Shown here: in pieces, positions 9,088 through 16,906 of the stretch | How positions within the stretch are numbered: position 1 is the first letter of the stretch | How the letters are laid out: the number at the start of each line of letters is the position of its first letter | DNA from: DSNY01 sp040752195 | GTDB taxonomy: Bacteria > Pseudomonadota > Gammaproteobacteria > Burkholderiales > Burkholderiaceae_F | Direction of reading: 5' to 3' | NCBI GenBank assembly: GCA_040752195.1 | Contig: JBFMFC010000006.1 | Coordinates: forward strand, 47,727 to 111,726 | Length of the DNA: 64,000 nt | Position numbers and translations under genes: made by a program | The notes under the pieces: model-generated | The model's input: the letters and a program-made list of their open reading frames with translations, nothing else | Told to the model about the DNA's origin: nothing | Databases searched by the model: none

Positions 9088-10923
9088 ATGAGCGCAGTTC
9101 CGTCGAATCCGGGCGGCAACGCCCCCGCCTACGTCAAGCACCGCAAGCTGATCGCGTGGGTCGCCGAGATCGCGCGGCTGACGCAGCCGGAACGCGTCGT
9201 CTGGGCCGACGGCTCGGCGGAGGAGTACGACCGACTGTGCGGCGAGATGGTGCGTGCGGGCACGCTGCGGCGTCTGAACCAGGACAAGCGGCCGAATTCG
9301 TACCTGGCGTGGTCCGATCCGAGCGATGTGGCCCGCGTCGAGGACCGCACCTTCATCTGCACCGAAGACCGTGCCGACGCCGGCCCGACCAACAACTGGA
9401 TCGCGCCGGCCGAAATGCGCGCGACGCTGAACGGGCTGTTCGCCGGCTGCATGCGCGGCCGCACGATGTACGTGATCCCGTTCTCGATGGGTCCGCTCGA
9501 CTCGCACATCGCGCAGATCGGCGTGGAGATCTCCGACAGCCCGTACGTCGTCGCCAACATGCGCATGATGACGCGCATGGGCCGCGCGGTACTCGACGCG
9601 CTCGGCGAAAACGGCGCCTTCGTTCCCTGCGTGCATTCGGTGGGCAAACCGCTGGCGCCCGGCGAAAAGGACGTGCCCTGGCCGTGCAACGCGACCAAGT
9701 ACATCGTGCACTTTCCGGAAACGCGCGAGATCTGGAGCTTCGGCTCGGGCTACGGCGGCAATGCGTTGCTCGGCAAGAAGTGCTTTGCGCTGCGCATCGC
9801 ATCGACGATGGGCCGCGCCGAGGGCTGGCTCGCCGAGCACATGCTGATCCTCGCGGTGAAGTCCCCGCAGGGCCGCAAGTACCACGTCGCCGCCGCGTTC
9901 CCATCCGCGTGCGGCAAGACCAACTTCGCGATGCTGATCCCGCCGGCGAGCTTCGACGGCTGGAAGGTGACGACGATCGGCGAGGACATCGCGTGGATCA
10001 AGCCGCATGCCGACGGCCGGCTGTATGCGATCAATCCCGAGTACGGCTGCTTCGGCGTGGCGCCCGGCACCAGCGAAAAGACCAATCGCAACGCGATGGC
10101 GATGCTGCACTCGAACGTGATTTTCACCAACGTCGCGCTGACCGACGACGGCGACGTGTGGTGGGAGGGCATGGGGCCGGCGCCCGCGCACCTCACGGAC
10201 TGGCAGGGCAAGGACTGGACGCCGGACTGCGGTCGCAAGGCCGCGCACCCGAACGCACGCTTCACCGTGATGGCGAACCAGTGCCCGTCGATCGACGAGG
10301 ACTGGGAAAACCCGGACGGCGTGCCGATCGACGCCTTCGTCTTCGGCGGGCGCCGTTCGACGACGGTGCCGCTGGTGACCGAGGCGCGCGACTGGCAGGA
10401 AGGCGTGTACATGGCCGCGACGATGGGCTCGGAGACGACCGCGGCGGCCGCTGGCATGCAGGGCGTTCTGCGGCGCGACCCGTTCGCGATGCTGCCGTTC
10501 TGCGGCTACCACATGGGTGACTACTTCCGCCACTGGCTCGAGTTGGGCGCGAAACTGCGGGCCGGAGGTGCCAGGCTGCCGAAGATCTTCTGCGTCAACT
10601 GGTTCCGCACCGACGACAACGGCAAGTTCGTCTGGCCCGGCTTCGGCGAGAACATGCGCGTGCTCGAATGGATGGTCCGCCGCATCGAAGGGCGGGCGAA
10701 CGGCGCCGAGCACGTGTTCGGCATCTCGCCGCGCTACGAAGATCTGCGCTGGGACGGGCTGGCGTTTACGCCGGCCGCGTACGCGCGCATCGCGTCGACC
10801 GACGCGCAGGCCTGGCGCGAGGAGCTGCTTTCGCATTCTGAGCTGTTCGACAAGCTGCGCGACCGCTTGCCCGAGCAGCTCGCAGCCACACAGCGCAGCT
10901 TCGCGCGGCGGCTCGGCGCCTAA
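9088..10923 (+). CDS. pckG: Phosphoenolpyruvate carboxykinase (GTP)
   Basis: The 611-residue enzyme converts oxaloacetate and GTP to phosphoenolpyruvate, GDP and CO2, the first committed step of gluconeogenesis. Length and motifs are those of the GTP-dependent class: the kinase loop FPSACGKTN with Pro272-Asn279, the metal-binding region just after it (ITTIGEDIAW-like) and the FGGRRSTTVPL segment. ATG 9088 was chosen because GGAGGGAGA lies ahead of it at 9072-9080 and because the in-frame extension upstream to 8836 has no conserved sequence. It is monocistronic, and its stop overlaps that of the convergent methyltransferase. Confidence 0.96.
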   Translation: MSAVPSNPGGNAPAYVKHRKLIAWVAEIARLTQPERVVWADGSAEEYDRLCGEMVRAGTLRRLNQDKRPNSYLAWSDPSDVARVEDRTFICTEDRADAGPTNNWIAPAEMRATLNGLFAGCMRGRTMYVIPFSMGPLDSHIAQIGVEISDSPYVVANMRMMTRMGRAVLDALGENGAFVPCVHSVGKPLAPGEKDVPWPCNATKYIVHFPETREIWSFGSGYGGNALLGKKCFALRIASTMGRAEGWLAEHMLILAVKSPQGRKYHVAAAFPSACGKTNFAMLIPPASFDGWKVTTIGEDIAWIKPHADGRLYAINPEYGCFGVAPGTSEKTNRNAMAMLHSNVIFTNVALTDDGDVWWEGMGPAPAHLTDWQGKDWTPDCGRKAAHPNARFTVMANQCPSIDEDWENPDGVPIDAFVFGGRRSTTVPLVTEARDWQEGVYMAATMGSETTAAAAGMQGVLRRDPFAMLPFCGYHMGDYFRHWLELGAKLRAGGARLPKIFCVNWFRTDDNGKFVWPGFGENMRVLEWMVRRIEGRANGAEHVFGISPRYEDLRWDGLAFTPAAYARIASTDAQAWREELLSHSELFDKLRDRLPEQLAATQRSFARRLGA

Positions 10924-11813
10924 GCCGCTTTCAGCGTAAACAGCATGTAACGCTTCTCGCGGCGGAACACGTCGGGATCGAGCGTATCGAGCTTGACCGC
11001 GTCGAGCTTGCTGCGCACTGCGGGCTGGAACAGGTGGGCGGCGAACGGCCGGCGCAGGAAGAACTTCTCGGACGCGAAGCGCGCCAGCGGCAGCGCGAAC
11101 CGGGTCGCGAGGAGCTTTCCGTAGGCCAGTGTGGGCAGCACGTTCTCGGTGACGTCGACGCGCTCCGCAATCGCCAGCCCGTGATGCACGAGCGCTGCCT
11201 CGAAGGCGGCGAGCAGGTGACCCGACCGGTTCTTCGCGTCGGCGCTGAGCCGGAAGTAGTCGATGACGATCCAGCGCCCCTCCGGCGCGAGCAGCGCGCG
11301 GACCTGGCGCATGCCGGCGTCCAGATCGATGTACTGGAACGATTCGGCGTTGACGATGGCGTCGAACTTGGGTGCGATCGCCGCTGCGTCGATCCGCTCG
11401 AATTCGCTTTCGATCAGCGCGATGTGCGGCCAGCGCGCGCGAATGTGCGCTGCGTGCGCGGCGTTCGGCGTCACCCCGACCGGCCGCGCGCCGGCGGCGT
11501 CGAGCCGCGCGAGCAGCCCGCCCATGCCGCAGCCCACGTCCAGCACGCGTTCGCCCGGGCGTACCCGCTCGACGAGCAGCGTCGCGTAGTCGTCCATCGC
11601 GCGCTTCAGGTCCGCGAAGCTGATCGACTCGGCGTTCGCGGGCGGCTGCGGGAAGTAGCCGTAGTGCAGGAAGTCGTTGCCGAAGATCGCTCCGTACAGC
11701 GCGAGTTCGAGATCGTCGGCCGGGTCGTGAACCGAGCGGTCGGCGCGGTGCGCGCGCAGACGGCGCAGCAGCGCCGCGACGTTCAGCAGGCGCGCGAGCG
11801 GACCGGGATTCAC
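10920..11813 (-). CDS. SAM-dependent methyltransferase, cyclopropane-synthase/UbiE-like
   Basis: A class I methyltransferase of 297 residues if started at GTG 11813; the frame stays open to 11996, but the extra N-terminus looks non-coding. Motif I is VLDVGCGMGG about a third of the way in, followed by a GVTPN loop for the SAM ribose and a later DAIVNAESFQYIDL-type motif with the catalytic-site region. The general shape is that of the cyclopropane-fatty-acid synthase/sterol methyltransferase superfamily, but the specific substrate is not identifiable. The stop codon overlaps that of pckG. Confidence 0.75.
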   Translation of the reverse strand: MNPGPLARLLNVAALLRRLRAHRADRSVHDPADDLELALYGAIFGNDFLHYGYFPQPPANAESISFADLKRAMDDYATLLVERVRPGERVLDVGCGMGGLLARLDAAGARPVGVTPNAAHAAHIRARWPHIALIESEFERIDAAAIAPKFDAIVNAESFQYIDLDAGMRQVRALLAPEGRWIVIDYFRLSADAKNRSGHLLAAFEAALVHHGLAIAERVDVTENVLPTLAYGKLLATRFALPLARFASEKFFLRRPFAAHLFQPAVRSKLDAVKLDTLDPDVFRREKRYMLFTLKAA

Positions 11814-11983
11814 GGCGCGTTTCGTGTTGCGAAGCGGGGGCAGGCGCGCAACATACAGGGGCACCGCCGACGGGACAAGTCGACCGGGCTGCGTTAAAGT
11901 CGCGCCGCCGAGCGCACAACAAACACACGCCCGGCGCCGACCGGATCCGCGCTGCGGCTGCGTCGGCCACGAGGAGACAGCCC

Positions 11984-12085
11984 TTGGTGTCGACACACGG
12001 GATCACGCGAGCGCGGTTCGTCGGGCGCACCGGTGCGCCGCGCGGCGGCGCGTCCCGCTCGGACGCGACCGGGGAGGGTGCGTGA
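11984..12085 (+). CDS. possible short upstream ORF coupled to the ABC importer operon
   Basis: A strong GAGGAGA (11971-11977) sits 6-9 nt ahead of TTG 11984 or GTG 11987. The frame runs 33 codons and ends at TGA 12083-12085, which overlaps the GTG start of the first importer ATPase (GTGA). The ribosome-binding site fits this short frame, not the ATPase. The peptide is Arg/Gly rich with no recognised domain. It may be a leader peptide for translational coupling, or simply chance in GC-rich DNA. Confidence 0.3.
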   Translation: MVSTHGITRARFVGRTGAPRGGASRSDATGEGA

Positions 12086-12861
12086 GCGGCGGCGGGATCA
12101 TCCTCGAGACGCAGGGGCTGACGAAGGAGTTCAAGGGCTTCGTCGCGGTCAACGACGTCAACCTGAAGGTGGTGCGCGGGACGATCCACGCGCTGATCGG
12201 GCCGAACGGTGCCGGCAAGACGACCTGCTTCAACCTGCTGACCAAATTCCTGACCCCGACGCGCGGCAAGATCCTGTTCAACGGGCACGACATCACGTTC
12301 GAGAGGCCGGCGCAGATCGCGCGGCGCGGGATCATCCGCTCGTTTCAGATTTCAGCGACGTTCCCGCACCTGACGGTGCTGGAGAACGTGCGGATCGCGC
12401 TGCTGAGCAAGACCGACAGGACGTTCCGCTTCTGGGAGTCGGAACGGTCGCTCGACGTGTTGAACGGTCGCGCGCTCGAGCTGCTCGACACCGTCGGGCT
12501 GCGCGAGTTCGCCGCGCACGTGACCGTCGAGCTGCCCTACGGCCGCAAGCGTGCGCTGGAGATCGCGACGACGCTGGCCATGGATCCGCAGTTGATGCTG
12601 CTCGACGAGCCGACGCAGGGCATGGGGCACGAGGACGTCGAGCGCGTCACGCAGCTGATCAAGAAGGTCGCCGCCGACCGCACGATCCTGATGGTCGAGC
12701 ACAACATGAACGTCGTCGAGACGATCGCCGACACGATCACCGTGCTGTCGCGCGGCCAGGTCATCGCCGAGGGGCCGTACGCGGCGGTTTCGAGTAACCC
12801 GCAGGTGCTCGAGGCGTACATGGGCAGCGCGGAGGTCGAGCTGCAGGGCGCACATGGATAA
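12082..12861 (+). CDS. livG: Branched-chain amino-acid-type ABC importer, ATPase 1 (LivG)
   Basis: The 259-residue ATPase has Walker A GPNGAGKTT (residues 40-48), a Walker B MLLDEPTQGM and the switch His in MVEHNMN. In this subfamily the normal signature LSGGQ is replaced by a form like LPYGRKRALEIA, which is seen here. GTG 12082 is preceded by GGGGAGG and gives the family N-terminus. LivG and LivF form the mixed dimer that powers the LivH/LivM permease. The gene heads a five-gene operon, and its end overlaps livF by 8 bp. Confidence 0.92.
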   Translation: MSGGGIILETQGLTKEFKGFVAVNDVNLKVVRGTIHALIGPNGAGKTTCFNLLTKFLTPTRGKILFNGHDITFERPAQIARRGIIRSFQISATFPHLTVLENVRIALLSKTDRTFRFWESERSLDVLNGRALELLDTVGLREFAAHVTVELPYGRKRALEIATTLAMDPQLMLLDEPTQGMGHEDVERVTQLIKKVAADRTILMVEHNMNVVETIADTITVLSRGQVIAEGPYAAVSSNPQVLEAYMGSAEVELQGAHG

Positions 12862-13570
12862 GGCTCCCGGCGTCGAGTGCCTGCGCCTGACGGACGTGCA
12901 TGCCTTCTACGGCGAGTCGCACATCCTGCACGGCGTCGATCTGACCGTGAACCGCGGCGAGGTAGTCACGCTGCTCGGCCGCAACGGCGCGGGCCGAACG
13001 ACGACGCTCAAGAGCATCCTCGGTCTGGTCGGCAAGCGCTCCGGGTCGATCATGGTCAACGGGGTCGAGGCGATTCATCTGCCGCCGCACCGCATCGCGC
13101 AGCTCGGCATCGGCTACTGCCCCGAAGAGCGCGGCATCTTCGCCAGCCTGTCGTGCGAGGAGAATCTGCTGCTGCCGCCGCCGGTGGCGAGCGGCGGCAT
13201 GTCGCTCGACGAGATCTACGCGATGTTCCCGAACCTGAAGGAACGCCGGACCAGCCCCGGCATGCGGCTGTCCGGCGGCGAGCAGCAGATGCTGGCGGTC
13301 GCGCGGATCCTGCGCACCGGCGCGAAGCTGCTGCTGCTCGACGAGATTTCCGAGGGTCTGGCGCCGGTGATCGTGCAGGCGCTGGCGCGCACGATCCGCA
13401 CGCTGCGCGAGAAGGGGTTCACGATCGTGATGGTCGAGCAGAACTTCCGCTTCGCCGCGCCGCTGGCGGATCGCTTCTATGTCATGGAACACGGCCGCAT
13501 CGTCGAGAGTTTCGCGGCGCGCGAGCTGCAGCAGAAGAAGGACTTGTTGCACGAGTACCTGGGCGTCTGA
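12854..13570 (+). CDS. livF: Branched-chain amino-acid-type ABC importer, ATPase 2 (LivF), Walker A Lys replaced by Arg
   Basis: The 238-residue ATPase is of normal LivF length. The signature LSGGEQQ, Walker B LLLLDEISEG and switch His in the VMVEQN-type motif region are in order. The Walker A motif reads GRNGAGRTT (residues 42-50): Arg48 stands where nearly all ABC ATPases have the phosphate-binding lysine. The codon is CGA in a clean stretch, so this is not a frameshift. The partner LivG keeps its lysine. I recall similar Arg variants in some LivF proteins, so it may be a lineage feature rather than a dead site. ATG 12854 overlaps livG. Confidence 0.92.
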   Translation: MDKAPGVECLRLTDVHAFYGESHILHGVDLTVNRGEVVTLLGRNGAGRTTTLKSILGLVGKRSGSIMVNGVEAIHLPPHRIAQLGIGYCPEERGIFASLSCEENLLLPPPVASGGMSLDEIYAMFPNLKERRTSPGMRLSGGEQQMLAVARILRTGAKLLLLDEISEGLAPVIVQALARTIRTLREKGFTIVMVEQNFRFAAPLADRFYVMEHGRIVESFAARELQQKKDLLHEYLGV

Positions 13571-13615
13571 CGGCGCGCAGTTTTTCAGCGAGAACCGAAC
13601 TACAAGGAGGTTGTG

Positions 13616-14830
13616 ATGAAACGCAAATTGGTCTCGATGCTGGTCGGAGCGGCGCTCGCGGTCGGCTCCGGTGCGGCCGGCGCGCAGATCTCGGACGGTG
13701 TGATCAAGATCGGCGTCCTCAACGACATGTCGAGCCTGTACGCCGACATCGCGGGGCCGGGTTCGGTCGTCGCGGCGCGGATGGCCGTCGAGGACTTCGG
13801 CGCGGCCAAGAAAGGCATGAAGGTCGAGATCATTTCGGCCGACCATCAGAACAAGCCGGACGTCGGCTCGAGCATCGCCCGCACCTGGTACGACACCGAC
13901 AAGGTCGACGTGATCGTCGACGTGCCGACGTCGTCCGTGGCGCTGGCGATCAACCAGATCACGCGCGAAAAGGGCAAGGCGCTCCTCGTCTCCGGCGCCG
14001 CAACGTCGGACCTCACCGGCAAGGCCTGCTCGCCGAACACGATCCACTGGACCTACGACACCTGGATGCTCGCCAACGGCACCGGCAGCGCGATCGTGAA
14101 GACCGGCGGCGACTCCTGGTTCTTCCTGACCGCCGACTATGCGTTCGGCCACGCGCTCGAGCGCGACACCGAAGCGGTCGTGCTGAAGAGCGGCGGCAAG
14201 GTGCTCGGCAAAGTGCGGCACCCGCTGAATGCCCAGGACTTCTCCTCGTTCCTGTTGCAGGCGCAATCGTCGAAGGCGAAGATCATCGGGCTGGCCAACG
14301 CCGGCGGCGACACGATCAACTCGATCAAGCAGGCGTCCGAGTTCGGCATCGTCAAGGGCGGCCAGAACCTCGCCGGCCTGCTCGTCTTCATCACCGACAT
14401 CAAGGCGCTCGGCCTGCAGACCGCGCAGGGGTTGATCTTCACCGAGACTTTCTACTGGGACCTGAACGACGCCACGCGCGCTTTTGCGCAGCGCTTCTCG
14501 AAAGACGCGCCGCGCAACAATTACCCGACGATGGTGCACGCCGGCGTGTATTCGGCGGTGCTGCACTACCTGAAGGCGGTCGAGGCGATCAAGTCCGACG
14601 ACGGCACCAAGGTGATCGAGCAGATGAAGAAGATGCCGACCGACGACCCGCTGTTCGGCAAGGGCATGGTGCGCGCCGACGGCCGCAAGATCCACCCGGC
14701 GTATCTGGTCGAGGTGAAGAAGCCGTCCGAGTCGAAGCATCCGTGGGATCTGTACAAGATCCGCGCGACGATCCCCGCCGAGCAGGCGTTCCGGCCGTTG
14801 AACGAAGGCGGCTGCCCGTTGATCAAGTAG
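13616..14830 (+). CDS. Periplasmic substrate-binding protein of the Liv-type importer
   Basis: The 404-residue type I periplasmic binding protein has a signal peptide ending near AGA (about residue 23-24) and the Peripla_BP_6 start IKIGVLNDMSSLYADIAG. ATG 13616 follows a near-perfect AAGGAGG at 13604-13610; a GTG three bases earlier is less likely. The sequence resembles the aromatic/short-chain-acid-binding branch of this family more than classic LivJ, so leucine uptake should not be assumed. Its strong ribosome-binding site and the hairpin after its stop suggest it is made in excess over the other subunits. Confidence 0.9.
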   Translation: MKRKLVSMLVGAALAVGSGAAGAQISDGVIKIGVLNDMSSLYADIAGPGSVVAARMAVEDFGAAKKGMKVEIISADHQNKPDVGSSIARTWYDTDKVDVIVDVPTSSVALAINQITREKGKALLVSGAATSDLTGKACSPNTIHWTYDTWMLANGTGSAIVKTGGDSWFFLTADYAFGHALERDTEAVVLKSGGKVLGKVRHPLNAQDFSSFLLQAQSSKAKIIGLANAGGDTINSIKQASEFGIVKGGQNLAGLLVFITDIKALGLQTAQGLIFTETFYWDLNDATRAFAQRFSKDAPRNNYPTMVHAGVYSAVLHYLKAVEAIKSDDGTKVIEQMKKMPTDDPLFGKGMVRADGRKIHPAYLVEVKKPSESKHPWDLYKIRATIPAEQAFRPLNEGGCPLIK

Positions 14831-14838
14831 GGTGGACC

Positions 14839-14874
14839 GTCGGCGATGTAGCCGTTGCCGGTTACATCGCCGAC
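14839..14874 (+). promoter_or_regulatory. intercistronic hairpin between binding-protein gene and livH
   Basis: GTCGGCGATGTA (14839-14850) is the exact reverse complement of 14863-14874. The pairing continues inward by four more pairs (one G-U) to leave a 4-nt loop, giving a stem of about 16 bp. There is no T-run. It begins 9 bp after the binding-protein stop and ends 10 bp before livH, the position where mRNA-stabilising or partial-termination hairpins occur in other importer operons. Confidence 0.7.
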
Positions 14875-14884
14875 TCCGGTGGTT

Positions 14885-15769
14885 ATGGAAATCTTCGGCA
14901 TTCCGACGCAGGCCCTGTTCGGGCAGTTGTTGATCGGGCTGATCAACGGCTCGTTCTACGCCCTGCTCTCGCTCGGGCTGGCGGTGATCTTCGGGCTGCT
15001 GAACATCATCAATTTCACGCACGGCGCCCAGTACATGCTGGGCGCGTTCTGCGCCTACCTGCTGCTGGAGAAGCTCGGCGTCGGCTATTGGTGGTCGCTC
15101 GCGATCGCGCCGCTGGTGGTCGGCGCCACCGGCGTGATCATCGAGCGCACGATGCTCGCGCGCCTGTACAAGCTCGACCATTTGTACGGGCTGCTGCTGA
15201 CATTCGGTCTGGCGCTGATCATCCAGGGCGTGTTCCGCAACGAATACGGCTCCTCCGGACTGCCGTACCGGATTCCGGAGCAGCTGACGGGCGGGCAGAA
15301 CCTCGGCTTCATGTTCCTGCCCAACTACCGCGCGTGGGTGATCGTCGCCTCGCTCGTCATTTGCCTGGCGACCTGGTTCGTGATCGAGCGCACCAAGCTC
15401 GGCTCGTATCTGCGCGCCGCAACGGAGAACCCGCAACTGGTGCAGGCGTTCGGCATCAACGTGCCGCGCATGATCACGCTCACGTACGGTTTCGGCGTCG
15501 CGCTGGCGGCGCTAGCCGGCGTGATGGCGGCGCCGATCTACCAGGTCAGCCCGCAGATGGGCGCGGACCTGATCATCGTCGTTTTCGCGGTCGTCGTGAT
15601 CGGCGGCATGGGTTCGATCATGGGCTCGATCGTCACCGGCTTCGGCCTCGGACTGATCGAGGGCCTGACCAAGGTGTTCTATCCCGAGGCGTCGAACACG
15701 GTGATCTTCATCATCATGGCGATCGTGCTGCTGATTCGGCCCGCCGGGCTTTTCGGCACGCAGAAGTAG
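14885..15769 (+). CDS. livH: Branched-chain amino-acid-type ABC importer permease LivH
   Basis: The 294-residue inner-membrane permease has about eight helices. It shows the LivH N-terminal pattern LINGSFYALLSLGLAVIFGL and the conserved IINFTHGAQYMLGAF segment, plus the EAA-like cytoplasmic loop around RAATENPQLVQAFGIN that docks on the ATPases. ATG 14885 was preferred to 14855 because the extra ten residues (which fall in the hairpin) are not family-like. It lies between the binding protein and livM. Confidence 0.93.
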   Translation: MEIFGIPTQALFGQLLIGLINGSFYALLSLGLAVIFGLLNIINFTHGAQYMLGAFCAYLLLEKLGVGYWWSLAIAPLVVGATGVIIERTMLARLYKLDHLYGLLLTFGLALIIQGVFRNEYGSSGLPYRIPEQLTGGQNLGFMFLPNYRAWVIVASLVICLATWFVIERTKLGSYLRAATENPQLVQAFGINVPRMITLTYGFGVALAALAGVMAAPIYQVSPQMGADLIIVVFAVVVIGGMGSIMGSIVTGFGLGLIEGLTKVFYPEASNTVIFIIMAIVLLIRPAGLFGTQK

Positions 15770-15776
15770 GTGCCGC

Positions 15777-16745
15777 ATGACGAGCAACGCCCCCGGACTT
15801 CCGATCGCGCGCGGCGCAGGCGTGCTGCGCCATCAGCAGATCGCCTTCCTGGCGATGGCGGGCTTCTTCGTGCTCGCGCCGCTGGCGATCTACCCCGTGT
15901 TCTTGATGAAGGTGATGTGCTTCGCGCTGTTCGCGTGCGCCTTCAACCTGCTGATCGGCTACGTCGGGCTGCTGTCGTTCGGCCACGCGATGTTCTTCGG
16001 CATGGCCGGTTACGCGACCGCGCATGCAGCGAAGGTGTGGGGCTTCACGCCGGAGTTGGCGATCCTGTTCGGCACCGCGAGCGCGTGCGTGCTCGGCGTG
16101 GTAGCGGGGCTGCTCGCGATCCGGCGACAGGGCATTTACTTCGCGATGATCACGCTGGCGCTGGCGCAGATGGTGTTCTTCTTCTGCCTGCAGGCGCCGT
16201 TCACCGGCGGCGAGGACGGCATCCAGGCGGTTCCGCGCGGAAAGCTCTTCGGCCTGATCGACCTGACGAACGTGTGGGCGATGTACGCGCTGGTGTACGC
16301 AATTTTCATCGGCGGCTTCCTGCTGATCTACCGGATCGTTCATTCGCCGTTCGGCCAAGTGCTCAAGGCGATCCGCGAGAACGAGAGCCGCGCCGTTTCG
16401 CTCGGCTACCACGTCGATCGCTACAAGCTGCTCGCGTTCGTGCTGTCGGCGACGCTGGCGGGGCTGGCGGGCGGAACGAAGTCGCTCGTGTTTCAGCTCG
16501 CGTCGCTGACCGACGTGCATTGGACGATGTCGGGGGAGGTCGTGCTGATGACGCTGGTCGGCGGACTCGGGACGATCTTCGGCCCGGTGGTCGGCGCGGC
16601 GGTGATCATCACGATGCAGAACTACCTCGCGCAGCTCGGCGCGTGGGTGACCGTCGTGCAGGGAGTGATCTTCGTCGTGTGCGTGCTGGCGTTCCGGCGC
16701 GGCATCATCGGCGAGATCGGTCACGCGCTCCGCAAGCCCTTGTGA
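15777..16745 (+). CDS. livM: Branched-chain amino-acid-type ABC importer permease LivM
   Basis: The 322-residue permease has about nine or ten helices. LivM features include NLLIGYVGLLSFGHAMFFG near residue 60 and the ATPase-docking loop around AIRENESRAVSLGY near residue 200. It starts 7 bp after livH and is the last gene of the operon. Two GC-rich hairpins without T-runs follow (the first is 16746-16763), and may mark the operon end against the convergent dehydrogenase. Confidence 0.93.
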   Translation: MTSNAPGLPIARGAGVLRHQQIAFLAMAGFFVLAPLAIYPVFLMKVMCFALFACAFNLLIGYVGLLSFGHAMFFGMAGYATAHAAKVWGFTPELAILFGTASACVLGVVAGLLAIRRQGIYFAMITLALAQMVFFFCLQAPFTGGEDGIQAVPRGKLFGLIDLTNVWAMYALVYAIFIGGFLLIYRIVHSPFGQVLKAIRENESRAVSLGYHVDRYKLLAFVLSATLAGLAGGTKSLVFQLASLTDVHWTMSGEVVLMTLVGGLGTIFGPVVGAAVIITMQNYLAQLGAWVTVVQGVIFVVCVLAFRRGIIGEIGHALRKPL

Positions 16746-16906
16746 GGACGCCCGCCGGCGTCCGTGACCAGGGCCGCTGCGACGGACGCCGCGCCGGCGT
16801 CGATCGCATGATTTCGGCAGCGTCGGTGCCGCGCGAATGCGAGCGACCGACGACACCCGCCGGCTGATCGCGGCCTGCATCCTGAGCTGAATCGGAAGTT
16901 CGAGCG

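Noticed and set aside
9043..12288. 1081-codon minus-strand open frame over pckG
   Set aside because: A GC-driven shadow: Arg/His/Ala-rich, without any domain, and covering pckG, the methyltransferase and the importer start.
12761..15436. 891-codon minus-strand open frame over the importer operon
   Set aside because: It mirrors five clear transport genes and has the Arg/His/Asp-rich composition of an antisense frame in high-GC DNA.
16746..16795. GC-rich hairpins after livM as an intrinsic terminator
   Set aside because: Stems such as GGACGCC/GGCGTCC are real, but there is no T-run, so intrinsic termination is not supported.
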